Source of the DNA: Ancylobacter polymorphus
Lineage (GTDB): Bacteria > Pseudomonadota > Alphaproteobacteria > Rhizobiales > Xanthobacteraceae
NCBI RefSeq assembly: GCF_022836935.1
Contig: NZ_CP083239.1
Span: forward strand, 744,001 to 808,000
DNA length: 64,000 bases
Reading direction: 5' to 3'
Of the stretch, positions 8,161 to 16,294 are shown piece by piece. Below the pieces are notes generated by a model. That model did no database searches and was not told the DNA's origin. It saw only the letters and a list, made by a program, of their open reading frames with translations. Numbering within the stretch: the first letter of the stretch is position 1; every line of letters starts with the position of its first letter. Both the position numbers and the translations under genes were made by a program.

Positions 8161-9510
8161 ATGCTCGGTGCAAACAGGTTCGGTGCTGGCGGGATCGTGC
8201 GGACGGGGATCGCCGCCGAACTGGAACAGTGGACCGCCAAGCATGGGCCGGTAACGATCGGCCTCGCCGGCGCCGGCCAGATGGGCACCGACCTCATCGT
8301 GCAGGCAGCGCTCATGCCGGGCGTGCGCATCGGCGCCGTCACCGAATTGAACGCGCAGGCAGCAATCGACGCCGCGCTCATGGCCGGGCACCGCCGCGAG
8401 GACATCGTCACCGCCGGGACCAGCGCCGCGATTGATCGCGCCATCGAGGCCGGGCACTTCGTCATCACCGACGACTACACCGCGATGTGCGCTTCCGGCC
8501 ATATCGACGTGGTGATCGACGCCACCGGCAGCCCGAATATCGGCACGCTCGTCTCGCTGGAGGCCATCCGCAACGGCAAGCATGTGGTGCTGCTGAGCGT
8601 GGAGGCCGACATCACCATCGGCCGCTTTCTCAAGCAGGAGGCACGCGCGGCGGGCGTCGTGCTCACCGGCGCGGCGGGCGACGAGCCGGCCGCCACCATC
8701 GAGCTGATCGGCTTCGCCCAGGCGCTGGGCTTCGACATTGTCTGTGCCGGCAAGGCCAAGAACAACGCCTTCAAGCCGGACGCCATTCCCGACGAGTTCG
8801 AGGAAGAGGCGCGGGCGCGCAACATGAATCCGCGCATGCTGGTGGAGTTCGTCGACGGCTCCAAGACCATGGTGGAGATGACGGCGCTGGCCAACGCCAC
8901 TGGCCTTGTACCCGACGTGCCCGGCATGCACGGGCCGCATGCGGACCGCGACGTGCTGGCGCAGGTGCTGTGCACCAAGGAGGATGGCGGCATCCTCTCG
9001 CGCTCCGGCGTGGTCGACTTCACCCTCGGCAAGGGCGTGGCGCCGGGCGTGTTCTGCATCGTCAAGCCGCGCCATGACCGGGTGATCGAGCGCATGGCCG
9101 ACCTCAAGGTCGGGCCGGGCCCCTGCTTCGCGCTGATCCGTCCCTACCATCTCACCAGCCTGGAAGTGCCGCTCTCGGCGGTGCGCGCGGTGATGCACGG
9201 CACGCGCGACATGGAGGTGCTGGACCATCCCGTCGCCGAATGCACGGCGGTGGCCAAGCGCGACCTCAAGCCGGGGGATGTCCTCGGCAAGATCGGCGAA
9301 TATGATTATCGCGGCTACACGATGAGCTGGCGCGATGCGCGCGACAGCTTCGCCTTGCCACTCGGCCTTGCCGAACGGGCGCGGGTGCTGAAGCCGGTGA
9401 AGGCCGGCGAGCGGCTGACCTATGACAACTGCCTGCCCGACGAGCAGCTCATCGTCACCCAGATCCGCCGCCGCCTCGACCAGACCGACGCGCAGTTCCT
9501 CGCGGCATAG
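8161..9510 (+). CDS. homoserine-dehydrogenase-like NAD(P) oxidoreductase with C-terminal SAF domain (COG4091 type)
   Basis: The 449-aa protein has a Rossmann motif (GLAGAGQMG, 34-42), a central domain resembling homoserine dehydrogenase, and a C-terminal SAF domain (about 355-445; VAKRDLKPGDVLGKIGEYDYRG). This architecture defines COG4091. From memory, that group includes the Brucella DRL enzyme, which makes methylerythritol phosphate in place of DXR, but other members have unrelated or unknown substrates. I chose the ATG at 8161, with AGGGAAGGA eight bases upstream; an ATG at 8110 is an alternative. The gene follows a SorC-type regulator, suggesting sugar-responsive control. Confidence 0.8.
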   Translation: MLGANRFGAGGIVRTGIAAELEQWTAKHGPVTIGLAGAGQMGTDLIVQAALMPGVRIGAVTELNAQAAIDAALMAGHRREDIVTAGTSAAIDRAIEAGHFVITDDYTAMCASGHIDVVIDATGSPNIGTLVSLEAIRNGKHVVLLSVEADITIGRFLKQEARAAGVVLTGAAGDEPAATIELIGFAQALGFDIVCAGKAKNNAFKPDAIPDEFEEEARARNMNPRMLVEFVDGSKTMVEMTALANATGLVPDVPGMHGPHADRDVLAQVLCTKEDGGILSRSGVVDFTLGKGVAPGVFCIVKPRHDRVIERMADLKVGPGPCFALIRPYHLTSLEVPLSAVRAVMHGTRDMEVLDHPVAECTAVAKRDLKPGDVLGKIGEYDYRGYTMSWRDARDSFALPLGLAERARVLKPVKAGERLTYDNCLPDEQLIVTQIRRRLDQTDAQFLAA

Positions 9511-9588
9511 CGGGGGCTGACAGCACGCCGCAACACGCCGGACGGCCCGCAGGGCCGCACCGGGATCGGGCCGTGAGAGGCCGACGCC

Positions 9589-9870
9589 TCAGGCGTTGCC
9601 GGGGCGTGAAGTAGCCAGGTTGGTGAAGCGGGCATCGGCGAGGCGCGCTTCGGCCTCGGCCAGCGCTTCGGCCAGCTGCCGCACCTGGGCGGGATCGAGC
9701 ACCAGTTGCAGTGCCGGCACCGGCTCGCCGGGCTTGGGCTGCTGGGTGCCGATCTCCAGCCGCAAGCCCACCTTGTCGGTGCCGAAAAGGGCGGTGGTGA
9801 AGGCCAGCATCGGCCACACCTTCAGATGACCCTTGTCGTCCTTCTCCCAATCATCGAAGCGCTGCGCCAT
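9589..9870 (-). CDS. conserved small cytoplasmic protein of unknown function
   Basis: The 93-aa protein starts at the ATG at 9870, behind GGAGGAG. It has an acidic N-terminal stretch (FDDWEKDDKGHLKVWPML) and a C-terminal amphipathic helix (about 60-85; LDPAQVRQLAEALAEAEARL). There is no signal peptide or membrane segment. It lies between the SAF dehydrogenase gene (convergent) and dnaE2 (same strand, 75 bases upstream). I do not recognise the family. Confidence 0.6.
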   Translation of the reverse strand: MAQRFDDWEKDDKGHLKVWPMLAFTTALFGTDKVGLRLEIGTQQPKPGEPVPALQLVLDPAQVRQLAEALAEAEARLADARFTNLATSRPGNA

Positions 9871-9945
9871 GGGTGTCTCCTCCTTGTGTCGCTCCCCGTC
9901 TAGCATCGAAACGGCCGCACGCGACAGGCCGGGTGGGCGGGGCCT

Positions 9946-12900
9946 TCAATGGAAATCCCGCGATTTCGGCAGCACCCGCACCTGCCGGGGATGACCCTGC
10001 CCGGAACGGCGGCCAGCGAGCAGATGCCCCGGCGGCGAAGGTTTTCCCTGCCCCCGCACATCCTCGCCCGGATCGGCCTGTGGCGAGGGCATGGCGCGCA
10101 CATCCTCGAACAGGCGGGCGAGTTCGGCCGTGCGGTCGAACACCCGCTCGCCCATCACATGCACGACCCCCTCCTTGCTCTTCTGCACCCGTCCCTCCAC
10201 CACGACGAGCCGGGCGCCCATCACTTCCGCCCGGTAGCGCTCGAACTGGCGGGTCCACAACAGCACGTTGACGATGCCGGTCTCGTCCTCCAGCGTCATG
10301 AAGATGGCATTGCCCTTACCCGGCCGCTGGCGCACCAGCACGATGCCGGCCGCGCGCAGCCGCACCCCGTCCCGCGCCGCCGCGACCTCGGCGCTGGAGG
10401 CCACGCCCTCAGCGGCGAACACCGCACGCAGCATGCCCATCGGGTGCCCTTTCAGCGACAGGCGCGTGGTCTGATAGTCCACCGCGATCTGCTCGGGCAG
10501 CGGCATCAGCGGCAGATGTGCCTCCGCATCGCTGCCGAGTTCGCGCGCCTCGACTGCGGCAAACAAGGGCAGCGGCGCATCGTCCGGCAGCCGGCGCATG
10601 GCCCAGGCGGCCTCGCGCCGGTCGAGCCCCAGGGAGCGGCAGGCATCGGCGTCCGCCAGCTTGGCGAGCGCCGCCGCCGGGAGGCGGGAGCGGTGGGCGA
10701 GCGTCTCGACATCGTGCAGGAAGCCGCGCGTCCGCGCCTTCACCAGTTGCGCGCTCCATTCCTCCTTGAAGCCGTCGAGCTGGCGCAGGCCGAGCCGTAG
10801 CGCCAGCGGCACGCCCGGCGCGTCACGCTCCAGCGTGTTGTCGTGGAAGCTGAAATTCACGTCCGGCCCACGGATCTCCACCCCGTGCTCTTGCGCATCG
10901 CGCACGATCTGCGCCGGGGCATAGAAGCCCATGGGCTGGGAATTGAGCAGCGCGCAGGCGAAGATCGCGGGATAGCGGCATTTGAGGAAGGCGGAGATGT
11001 AGACCAGCTTGGCGAAGGAGGCGGCGTGGCTTTCCGGAAAGCCATATTCGCCAAAGCCCTTGATCTGCTCGAAACAGCGGGCGGCGAAGGCGGGGTCGTA
11101 GCCGCGCGCGCTCATCCGCTCCACCAGCAGCTTCTGAAAAGTGCCGATGGTGCCGTTATGGCGGAAAGTGGCCATGGCGCGGCGCAGCCGGTTCGCTTCT
11201 GCATCGGTGAATTTCGCCGCCACCATGGCGAGGTGCATCGCCTGTTCCTGAAACAGCGGCACGCCGAGTGTCCGCTCCAGCACCTCGCGCAGTTCGCCCG
11301 GCGGGTTCGGCGGGGCCGGTGAGGGATACTCCACCGTCTCCAGCCCGTCGCGCCGACGCAGATAGGGATGCACCATGTCGCCCTGGATCGGGCCGGGACG
11401 GACGATGGCCACCTGGATGACGAGATCGTACAGCCGGCGGGGTTTCAGGCGCGGCAGCATGTTGATCTGCGCCCGGCTCTCCACCTGGAACACGCCGATG
11501 GAATCGCCCTTGCACAGCATGTCGTAGACATCGGGCTGCTCGCGCGGCACCTCGGCGAGGCCCCAGTCGATTTCCTCATGCGCGCGCAGGAGATCGAGCG
11601 ACTTGCGGATGCAGGTGAGCATGCCGAGCGCCAGCACGTCGACCTTGAGCAGGCCGAGCGTATCGATATCGTCCTTGTCCCATTCGATGAAGGTGCGGTC
11701 CTTCATGGCGGCATTGCCGATCGGCACCGTCTCGTCCAGCCGGTGCTGGGTCAGCACGAAGCCGCCGACATGCTGGGAGAGGTGGCGGGGAAAGCCGAGC
11801 AGGCGCGTGGCGAGACCGATGGCCCGCGCCACCATCGGGTTTGACGGGTCGAGCCCCGCCTCGCGTGCCTGGCGCTGGTCGATCTCCTTGCCCCAGCTAC
11901 CCCACACCGTGCCGGCGAGGCGGGCGGTAATGTCCTCGGTGAGACCGAGCGCCTTGCCGACATCGCGGATCGCGCTCTTCGGGCGGTAGGAGATGACGGT
12001 GGCGACGATGCCGGCCCGCTCCCGCCCATAGCGCGCATAGATGTACTGCATCACCTCCTCGCGCCGCTCATGCTCGAAATCGACATCGATATCGGGCGGC
12101 TCGTTGCGCTCGCGGGCGATGAAGCGTGAGAACAGCAGGTTGCTTGTCGCGGGGTCGACGGCGGTGATGCCGAGTACGTAGCAGACGGCGGAATTGGCCG
12201 CCGAGCCGCGCCCCTGGCACAGAATGCCCCGCCGCTCGGCAAAATCGACGATGTCGCGGATGGTGAGGAAATAGGGGGCGCAGCCAAGCTCGCCGATCAG
12301 CCCCAGCTCCACCTTGAGCTGGCGTTCCACCTTGTCCGGCACGCCCTCGGGATAGCGGATGGCGGCGCGCTGGAAGGTCAGTTCCTCTAGCCGCTGCTGC
12401 GGCGTGTAGCCGGGCGGGACGGGTTCGGCGGGATATTCATATTTCAACTCCCCGAGGGAGAAATCGAGGCAGGCGAGATAGGCGGCGATCTCCTCCACCG
12501 CCTCCGGCGCCGCGCGGAACAGCCGTGCCATCTCGCCCGGGCCTTTCAGATGACGTTCGGCATTGGCCTCCAGCAGCCGCCCCGCGGTCTCGACGGTGAC
12601 GCCCGCGCGGATGCAGGTGAGCACGTCCTGCAGATCGCGCTCATCGGGATGATGGTAGAGCACGTCATTGGTGGCGAGGAGCGGCACGCCCGCCTTGGCC
12701 GCCAGCGCTTTGAGCCCCGCCAGCCGGCGCCGGTCGTCGCCCCGGCGGCGCATGGTGGCGCCGAGCCACAGCGCTCCAGGCGCCGCCTGTTTCAGCCGGG
12801 CGAGAACGGGCGCGAGGTCCGGCAGCCTCTTAGCCGGCATATCATCCGGCGGCATCACAATGAGCGAGAGTCCGCCGGCATCGGCCAGCAGGTCGTCGAG

Positions 12901-13380
12901 GAGCAGCCGGCACTCCCCCTTGCCCACCCGCAGATTGCCTTGGGTGAGCAGCCGGCACAGCCTTGCCCAGCCGGCGCGCGAGCGCGCATGGGCGACGATG
13001 TCGGGCGTGCCATCGGCAAAGACCAGCCGCGCGCCAACGGCGAGGGTGAAGGGCAGCGCCGCCTCGCGCCCGGCATCGGCCGCCGCCTCCGCCCGGTGGC
13101 GCAACACGCGGGTGAGGAGATCGTCTTCCTCCACCCCCGCCGGCACGGGGGGCGGGTGCCCATTCCGCCGCGCGGTCCAGAAGGCGGCGTAGCGCTCGCC
13201 GCATTCCTTCACCGCCGCATGCGCCCGCACCACGCCGGCGACGGTGTTGCGGTCGGCGAGGCCAAGCCCGGCATGGCTGAGCAGCAGCGCCTGCGCCACC
13301 AGATCGCCAGCAGCCGAGGCGCCGCGCAGGAAGGAGAAATTCGAGGCAGCGACGAGTTCGGCAAAGAAGGGCGCGCTCAT
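9946..13380 (-). CDS. dnaE2: error-prone DNA polymerase DnaE2 (ImuC)
   Basis: The 1144-aa C-family polymerase is of the DnaE2/ImuC type. It has an N-terminal PHP domain (FFAELVAASNFSFLRGASA), a palm with YPVEYE-like and PDIDVDFEHERREEV motifs (catalytic aspartates near 435), and a C-terminal OB-fold (about 1010-1080). It is slightly longer than usual because of a basic, proline-rich C-terminal tail. With ImuB it performs mutagenic lesion bypass after DNA damage. It starts seven bases after the imuB stop and is the last gene of the LexA-controlled imuA-imuB-dnaE2 operon. Confidence 0.95.
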   Translation of the reverse strand: MSAPFFAELVAASNFSFLRGASAAGDLVAQALLLSHAGLGLADRNTVAGVVRAHAAVKECGERYAAFWTARRNGHPPPVPAGVEEDDLLTRVLRHRAEAAADAGREAALPFTLAVGARLVFADGTPDIVAHARSRAGWARLCRLLTQGNLRVGKGECRLLLDDLLADAGGLSLIVMPPDDMPAKRLPDLAPVLARLKQAAPGALWLGATMRRRGDDRRRLAGLKALAAKAGVPLLATNDVLYHHPDERDLQDVLTCIRAGVTVETAGRLLEANAERHLKGPGEMARLFRAAPEAVEEIAAYLACLDFSLGELKYEYPAEPVPPGYTPQQRLEELTFQRAAIRYPEGVPDKVERQLKVELGLIGELGCAPYFLTIRDIVDFAERRGILCQGRGSAANSAVCYVLGITAVDPATSNLLFSRFIARERNEPPDIDVDFEHERREEVMQYIYARYGRERAGIVATVISYRPKSAIRDVGKALGLTEDITARLAGTVWGSWGKEIDQRQAREAGLDPSNPMVARAIGLATRLLGFPRHLSQHVGGFVLTQHRLDETVPIGNAAMKDRTFIEWDKDDIDTLGLLKVDVLALGMLTCIRKSLDLLRAHEEIDWGLAEVPREQPDVYDMLCKGDSIGVFQVESRAQINMLPRLKPRRLYDLVIQVAIVRPGPIQGDMVHPYLRRRDGLETVEYPSPAPPNPPGELREVLERTLGVPLFQEQAMHLAMVAAKFTDAEANRLRRAMATFRHNGTIGTFQKLLVERMSARGYDPAFAARCFEQIKGFGEYGFPESHAASFAKLVYISAFLKCRYPAIFACALLNSQPMGFYAPAQIVRDAQEHGVEIRGPDVNFSFHDNTLERDAPGVPLALRLGLRQLDGFKEEWSAQLVKARTRGFLHDVETLAHRSRLPAAALAKLADADACRSLGLDRREAAWAMRRLPDDAPLPLFAAVEARELGSDAEAHLPLMPLPEQIAVDYQTTRLSLKGHPMGMLRAVFAAEGVASSAEVAAARDGVRLRAAGIVLVRQRPGKGNAIFMTLEDETGIVNVLLWTRQFERYRAEVMGARLVVVEGRVQKSKEGVVHVMGERVFDRTAELARLFEDVRAMPSPQADPGEDVRGQGKPSPPGHLLAGRRSGQGHPRQVRVLPKSRDFH

Positions 13381-13387
13381 CCCCGCC

Positions 13388-15022
13388 TCACGGAAACAGG
13401 CCGTGCAGGAACCAGCGCGGCTGGCCGGCGGGGCCCGCCGCCTCGCGGCCGTAAAGGCCGGCGCGGAACAGCCAGAAACGCCGGCCCTCGCGGTTTTCCA
13501 CCCGGTAATAGTCGCGTGTCGGCGCCGCCGCCGGCTGGCGCCACCATTCCGGGGCGAGCCGCTCCGGCCCTTCGGCGCGGGCGACTTCGTGCACCACCCG
13601 CCGCCAGCGGAAGCGCAAAGGCGGGCCGTCCGGAACCTCGGCCAGCGCTTCTACCGGCTGGGGCGGGTCGAACAAAGTGAGCGGGCGCGCCAGCACATCC
13701 GGCGGGGTCGGCGATGGGGCGGGAGCGCCGCCCGCCGGCACCAGCGCGCTGGCACGGTCGGGGTCATGGGTGTCACGCTGAAGGAATCGCAGCACCCGCT
13801 CGCGGCCCAGCCGCACGCTGAGCCGGTCGATCAGCGCCGCGACTTCCTCTTCTTCCACGGCGCGGCCGTCGAGGCTCACCTGCGCCGGGGTGAGCGGTTC
13901 GGCCCGCAGCACGCCGAGCCGCACGAGATCGAAGCCGAAGCCTGGGTCGAGCGGGTCCGCCAGCGCCTCGATCCGCTCGCGCCACAGCCGGGCAAGCGCT
14001 GCCCCGTCGCGCAGCGGCCGCGCGGTTTCGATGCGCAGCCGCCGCACGGCGCCATCGGTGCGGAAGAAGCCGGCCTCGAAGGCTCGCCCGCCCTCACCGC
14101 GCGCCTCCAGCATCAAGGCGAGGTCGTCCACCAGCAAGGCGAGCGTCGCCTCGATATCGGCGGTGCGGGCGATAGGCTCGGCGAAGCGCCGCTCGGCAAT
14201 GCATTCCGGCAGCGGGCGGCGGGGCACCAGCCGCACATCCTCGCGCCCCAGCGTGCGCGCGAGGCGGGTCAGCAGGTCCATGCCGAAGCGGGCGGCGAGC
14301 GGCGTGCCGGGGCGGGCGGCGAGGTCGCCAATGGTCTTGAGCCCGGCGCGGGACAGCCCGGTGACGATCTCCGCGCCCACCCCCAGCCGGGCGACGGGCA
14401 GGCCGGCCACCGCCTGCGCCTCCCCGCCCGGCGGCACCACCCCGCCCTTGCCGGAACGGGCGAGCGCCCGCGCGGCATCCGGCGTGCCGGCGATGACGGC
14501 GAGCGCCCCGAGGCCATGGCGCTGGAGATGGGCGAGCAGCCGCGCGCGCAGCGCTGCCTCGCCGCCGAACAGATGCGCGCAGCCGGTAATGTCGAGCATC
14601 AGCCCATCCGGCACGCCGTCGGGCATGTCGAGCGCCACCAGCGGCGTCCAGCGGTCGCAATCATCCGCCACCTCTTCCAGAAAGGCGGCGTCGGCGGCGG
14701 GGTCGTGGTCGAGCACGGCAAGGTCCGGTACACGGGCGCGCGCATCCGCCAGCGTCAGCCCGGGCGCGAGCCCGGCCCGGCGCGCGGCCCGGTCGAGCGC
14801 GGCGAGGCGCAGCGCATTGTGCACCTTCGCGACGAAAACCAGCGGCGCGCGCGCCAGAGGGTCGGCCGGAGCACCGGTCCGCCCGTCATCAGCCGGCGCG
14901 GCGCAGCGCGACGATCTCGCCCCGCCGCGCTTCCGGCGCAGCCGTTCGATCCGGTCGGCCGGCAGGAACGGGAACCACAGCGCGAGATAGCGGGTCGAGG
15001 TCGCGGAAGGTACAGGCCTCAT
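13388..15022 (-). CDS. imuB: ImuB, inactive Y-family polymerase-like protein
   Basis: The 544-aa Y-family polymerase homologue begins RYLALWFPFLPADRIERL (11-28), the ImuB signature. ImuB proteins lack the catalytic acidic residues of true Y polymerases and act as a hub joining ImuA, DnaE2 and the beta clamp. The long C-terminal region ends LYGREAAGPAGQPRWFLHGLF. The ATG at 15022 follows CTGGAGTGGGACC. This start puts the first 44 codons inside the 3' end of imuA in another frame, an unusually long overlap. Confidence 0.92.
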   Translation of the reverse strand: MRPVPSATSTRYLALWFPFLPADRIERLRRKRGGARSSRCAAPADDGRTGAPADPLARAPLVFVAKVHNALRLAALDRAARRAGLAPGLTLADARARVPDLAVLDHDPAADAAFLEEVADDCDRWTPLVALDMPDGVPDGLMLDITGCAHLFGGEAALRARLLAHLQRHGLGALAVIAGTPDAARALARSGKGGVVPPGGEAQAVAGLPVARLGVGAEIVTGLSRAGLKTIGDLAARPGTPLAARFGMDLLTRLARTLGREDVRLVPRRPLPECIAERRFAEPIARTADIEATLALLVDDLALMLEARGEGGRAFEAGFFRTDGAVRRLRIETARPLRDGAALARLWRERIEALADPLDPGFGFDLVRLGVLRAEPLTPAQVSLDGRAVEEEEVAALIDRLSVRLGRERVLRFLQRDTHDPDRASALVPAGGAPAPSPTPPDVLARPLTLFDPPQPVEALAEVPDGPPLRFRWRRVVHEVARAEGPERLAPEWWRQPAAAPTRDYYRVENREGRRFWLFRAGLYGREAAGPAGQPRWFLHGLFP

Positions 15023-15743
15023 GGTCCCACTCCAGTTTCCAGTCGCCGCCCTCCACCGGCCGGCCGCCCTCGCCTCCGCGATGGCGCAGCAAGGTGGCGT
15101 GGAAGGCCGGGGCGCCCGGCGCGTCGCCCTCCAGCGGAAAGGAGGCGGCCGGTGCCACCTGCCAGCGCGTCGCCACCGCCGTCGGCATGACCTGCGCCGC
15201 CCGATGCAGCAGAAAGCTCGTCACCCCGGAGGACGCCGCCCGCAGCCCGAGGCGGCGGGTCGCGGTAAGGTCCAGCGCCTTCGGCGTGCCCCAGATCTCG
15301 ATCAGCAGCCCGCCCAGCCCGGCGCAACGCACCGCATCCCCCGCCGCGCGCAGCGCCTCCGCCCCGTCGCTCGCCCGCACCAGGATGAGGCGGGCCGGAT
15401 CAAGGCCGAGTGCGGCAAGGCCGGGCGCGTCGAGCCGGCCGAATTCGGTGTCCGCCATGTCCTGGCGTACCCAGAGCAACGGCCGCCCCTCCCCCGCGCC
15501 GTCGCGGCGCAGCGCCCGCAGCGCCAGCGCCAGCGCGAAGCCGGCGGCGGCCGGCATGTCGGCGCTGGCCAGTGCCTGCACCTCGTGCACGGCGCCACGG
15601 GCGAGGCGCACGCCGCCCTCCTCCGGCCCGGCGGCACCAAGGGAGAAGAACTGTTCGACGCCGGGCAGACGCTCCGCCTCCAGCCCGGCGAGCATCTTCC
15701 GCAGCGCCGCCACATCGCGGATCGGGTCCATGGGGGCGCTCAT
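14889..15743 (-). CDS. imuA: ImuA, SulA/RecA-like mutagenesis protein
   Basis: The 284-aa RecA/SulA-like protein is the first gene of the cassette and is required for damage-induced mutagenesis with ImuB and DnaE2. The segment AAGFALALALRALRRDGAGE (about 55-75) sits where the RecA-like core begins; no strict Walker A is visible, as usual for ImuA. The start is the ATG at 15743, two bases from the LexA box. A three-codon frame (ATG AAC ATA TGA) with its own AAGGA ends on this ATG. The last 44 codons overlap the start of imuB by 134 bases. Confidence 0.88.
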   Translation of the reverse strand: MSAPMDPIRDVAALRKMLAGLEAERLPGVEQFFSLGAAGPEEGGVRLARGAVHEVQALASADMPAAAGFALALALRALRRDGAGEGRPLLWVRQDMADTEFGRLDAPGLAALGLDPARLILVRASDGAEALRAAGDAVRCAGLGGLLIEIWGTPKALDLTATRRLGLRAASSGVTSFLLHRAAQVMPTAVATRWQVAPAASFPLEGDAPGAPAFHATLLRHRGGEGGRPVEGGDWKLEWDHEACTFRDLDPLSRAVVPVPAGRPDRTAAPEARRGEIVALRRAG

Positions 15744-15745
15744 AT

Positions 15746-15760
15746 GTTCATGCTTTGTTC
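15746..15760 (-). promoter_or_regulatory. LexA (SOS) box of the imuA-imuB-dnaE2 operon
   Basis: The plus strand reads GTTC (15746-15749), seven bases, GTTC (15757-15760), the alphaproteobacterial LexA operator. It lies directly before the imuA start codon and below a likely -35 (TTGACT on the minus strand, 15789-15794), so it should cover the transcription start region. LexA control of this cassette is well established in the class. Confidence 0.8.
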
Positions 15761-15810
15761 CTTCTAAAACGACTCCATCCGCGCCGAGAGTCAAGCCGTC
15801 TTGAAAAGAC

Positions 15811-16254
15811 TTACCCCTGCGTCGGAGGCCGCGCCGGATGCGCCGCCCGGAATGTCCACAAGGCATTGCCGGCATAGTGCCAGAGCACCAGAAGCCCAGT
15901 GACAAGGATTTGCGCCGGCAGATAGGGCGTGGCAAGGGGACCGGTGAGCAGCGTCATCAACAGCGCGTTCAGTGCCAGACCGATGCCGGCGACGGTGAAG
16001 AACTTCGCCATGGCCTCGCCGTGCGGCTTGGACGAGCGAAACACCAGCCGCCGGCCAAGCTGGTAGTTCACCAGTCCACCGACAACGAAGCCGGCGCAGG
16101 AACCGGCCACTGGCCCGGCAAGGCCGCTCTGCACCAGAGAAATGAGCACGGCATATTGCGCCAGCGTGCCGACACCGCCGAGCGCGGCGAACAGCAGCAG
16201 ATGACGCAGCCGCGCGACGAGCGCCGCCTTCCGGTTCATCGTTGCCTCGCTCAT
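15811..16254 (-). CDS. GtrA-family membrane protein
   Basis: The 147-aa protein has four predicted membrane helices (about 18-38, 48-70, 82-105, 112-132), the GtrA fold. GtrA proteins are thought to help translocate lipid-linked sugars or to bind GT2 partners such as GtrB. The segment FVVGGLVNYQLGRRLVFRS (about 60-78) is family-typical. I use the ATG at 16254; an ATG at 16239 is also possible. It is the last gene of the GT2-GT39-GtrA group on this strand. Confidence 0.85.
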   Translation of the reverse strand: MSEATMNRKAALVARLRHLLLFAALGGVGTLAQYAVLISLVQSGLAGPVAGSCAGFVVGGLVNYQLGRRLVFRSSKPHGEAMAKFFTVAGIGLALNALLMTLLTGPLATPYLPAQILVTGLLVLWHYAGNALWTFRAAHPARPPTQG

Positions 16255-16294
16255 GCCGGGCTCCGTCTGGAACGTTGCCTCATGGCGGGCACCC

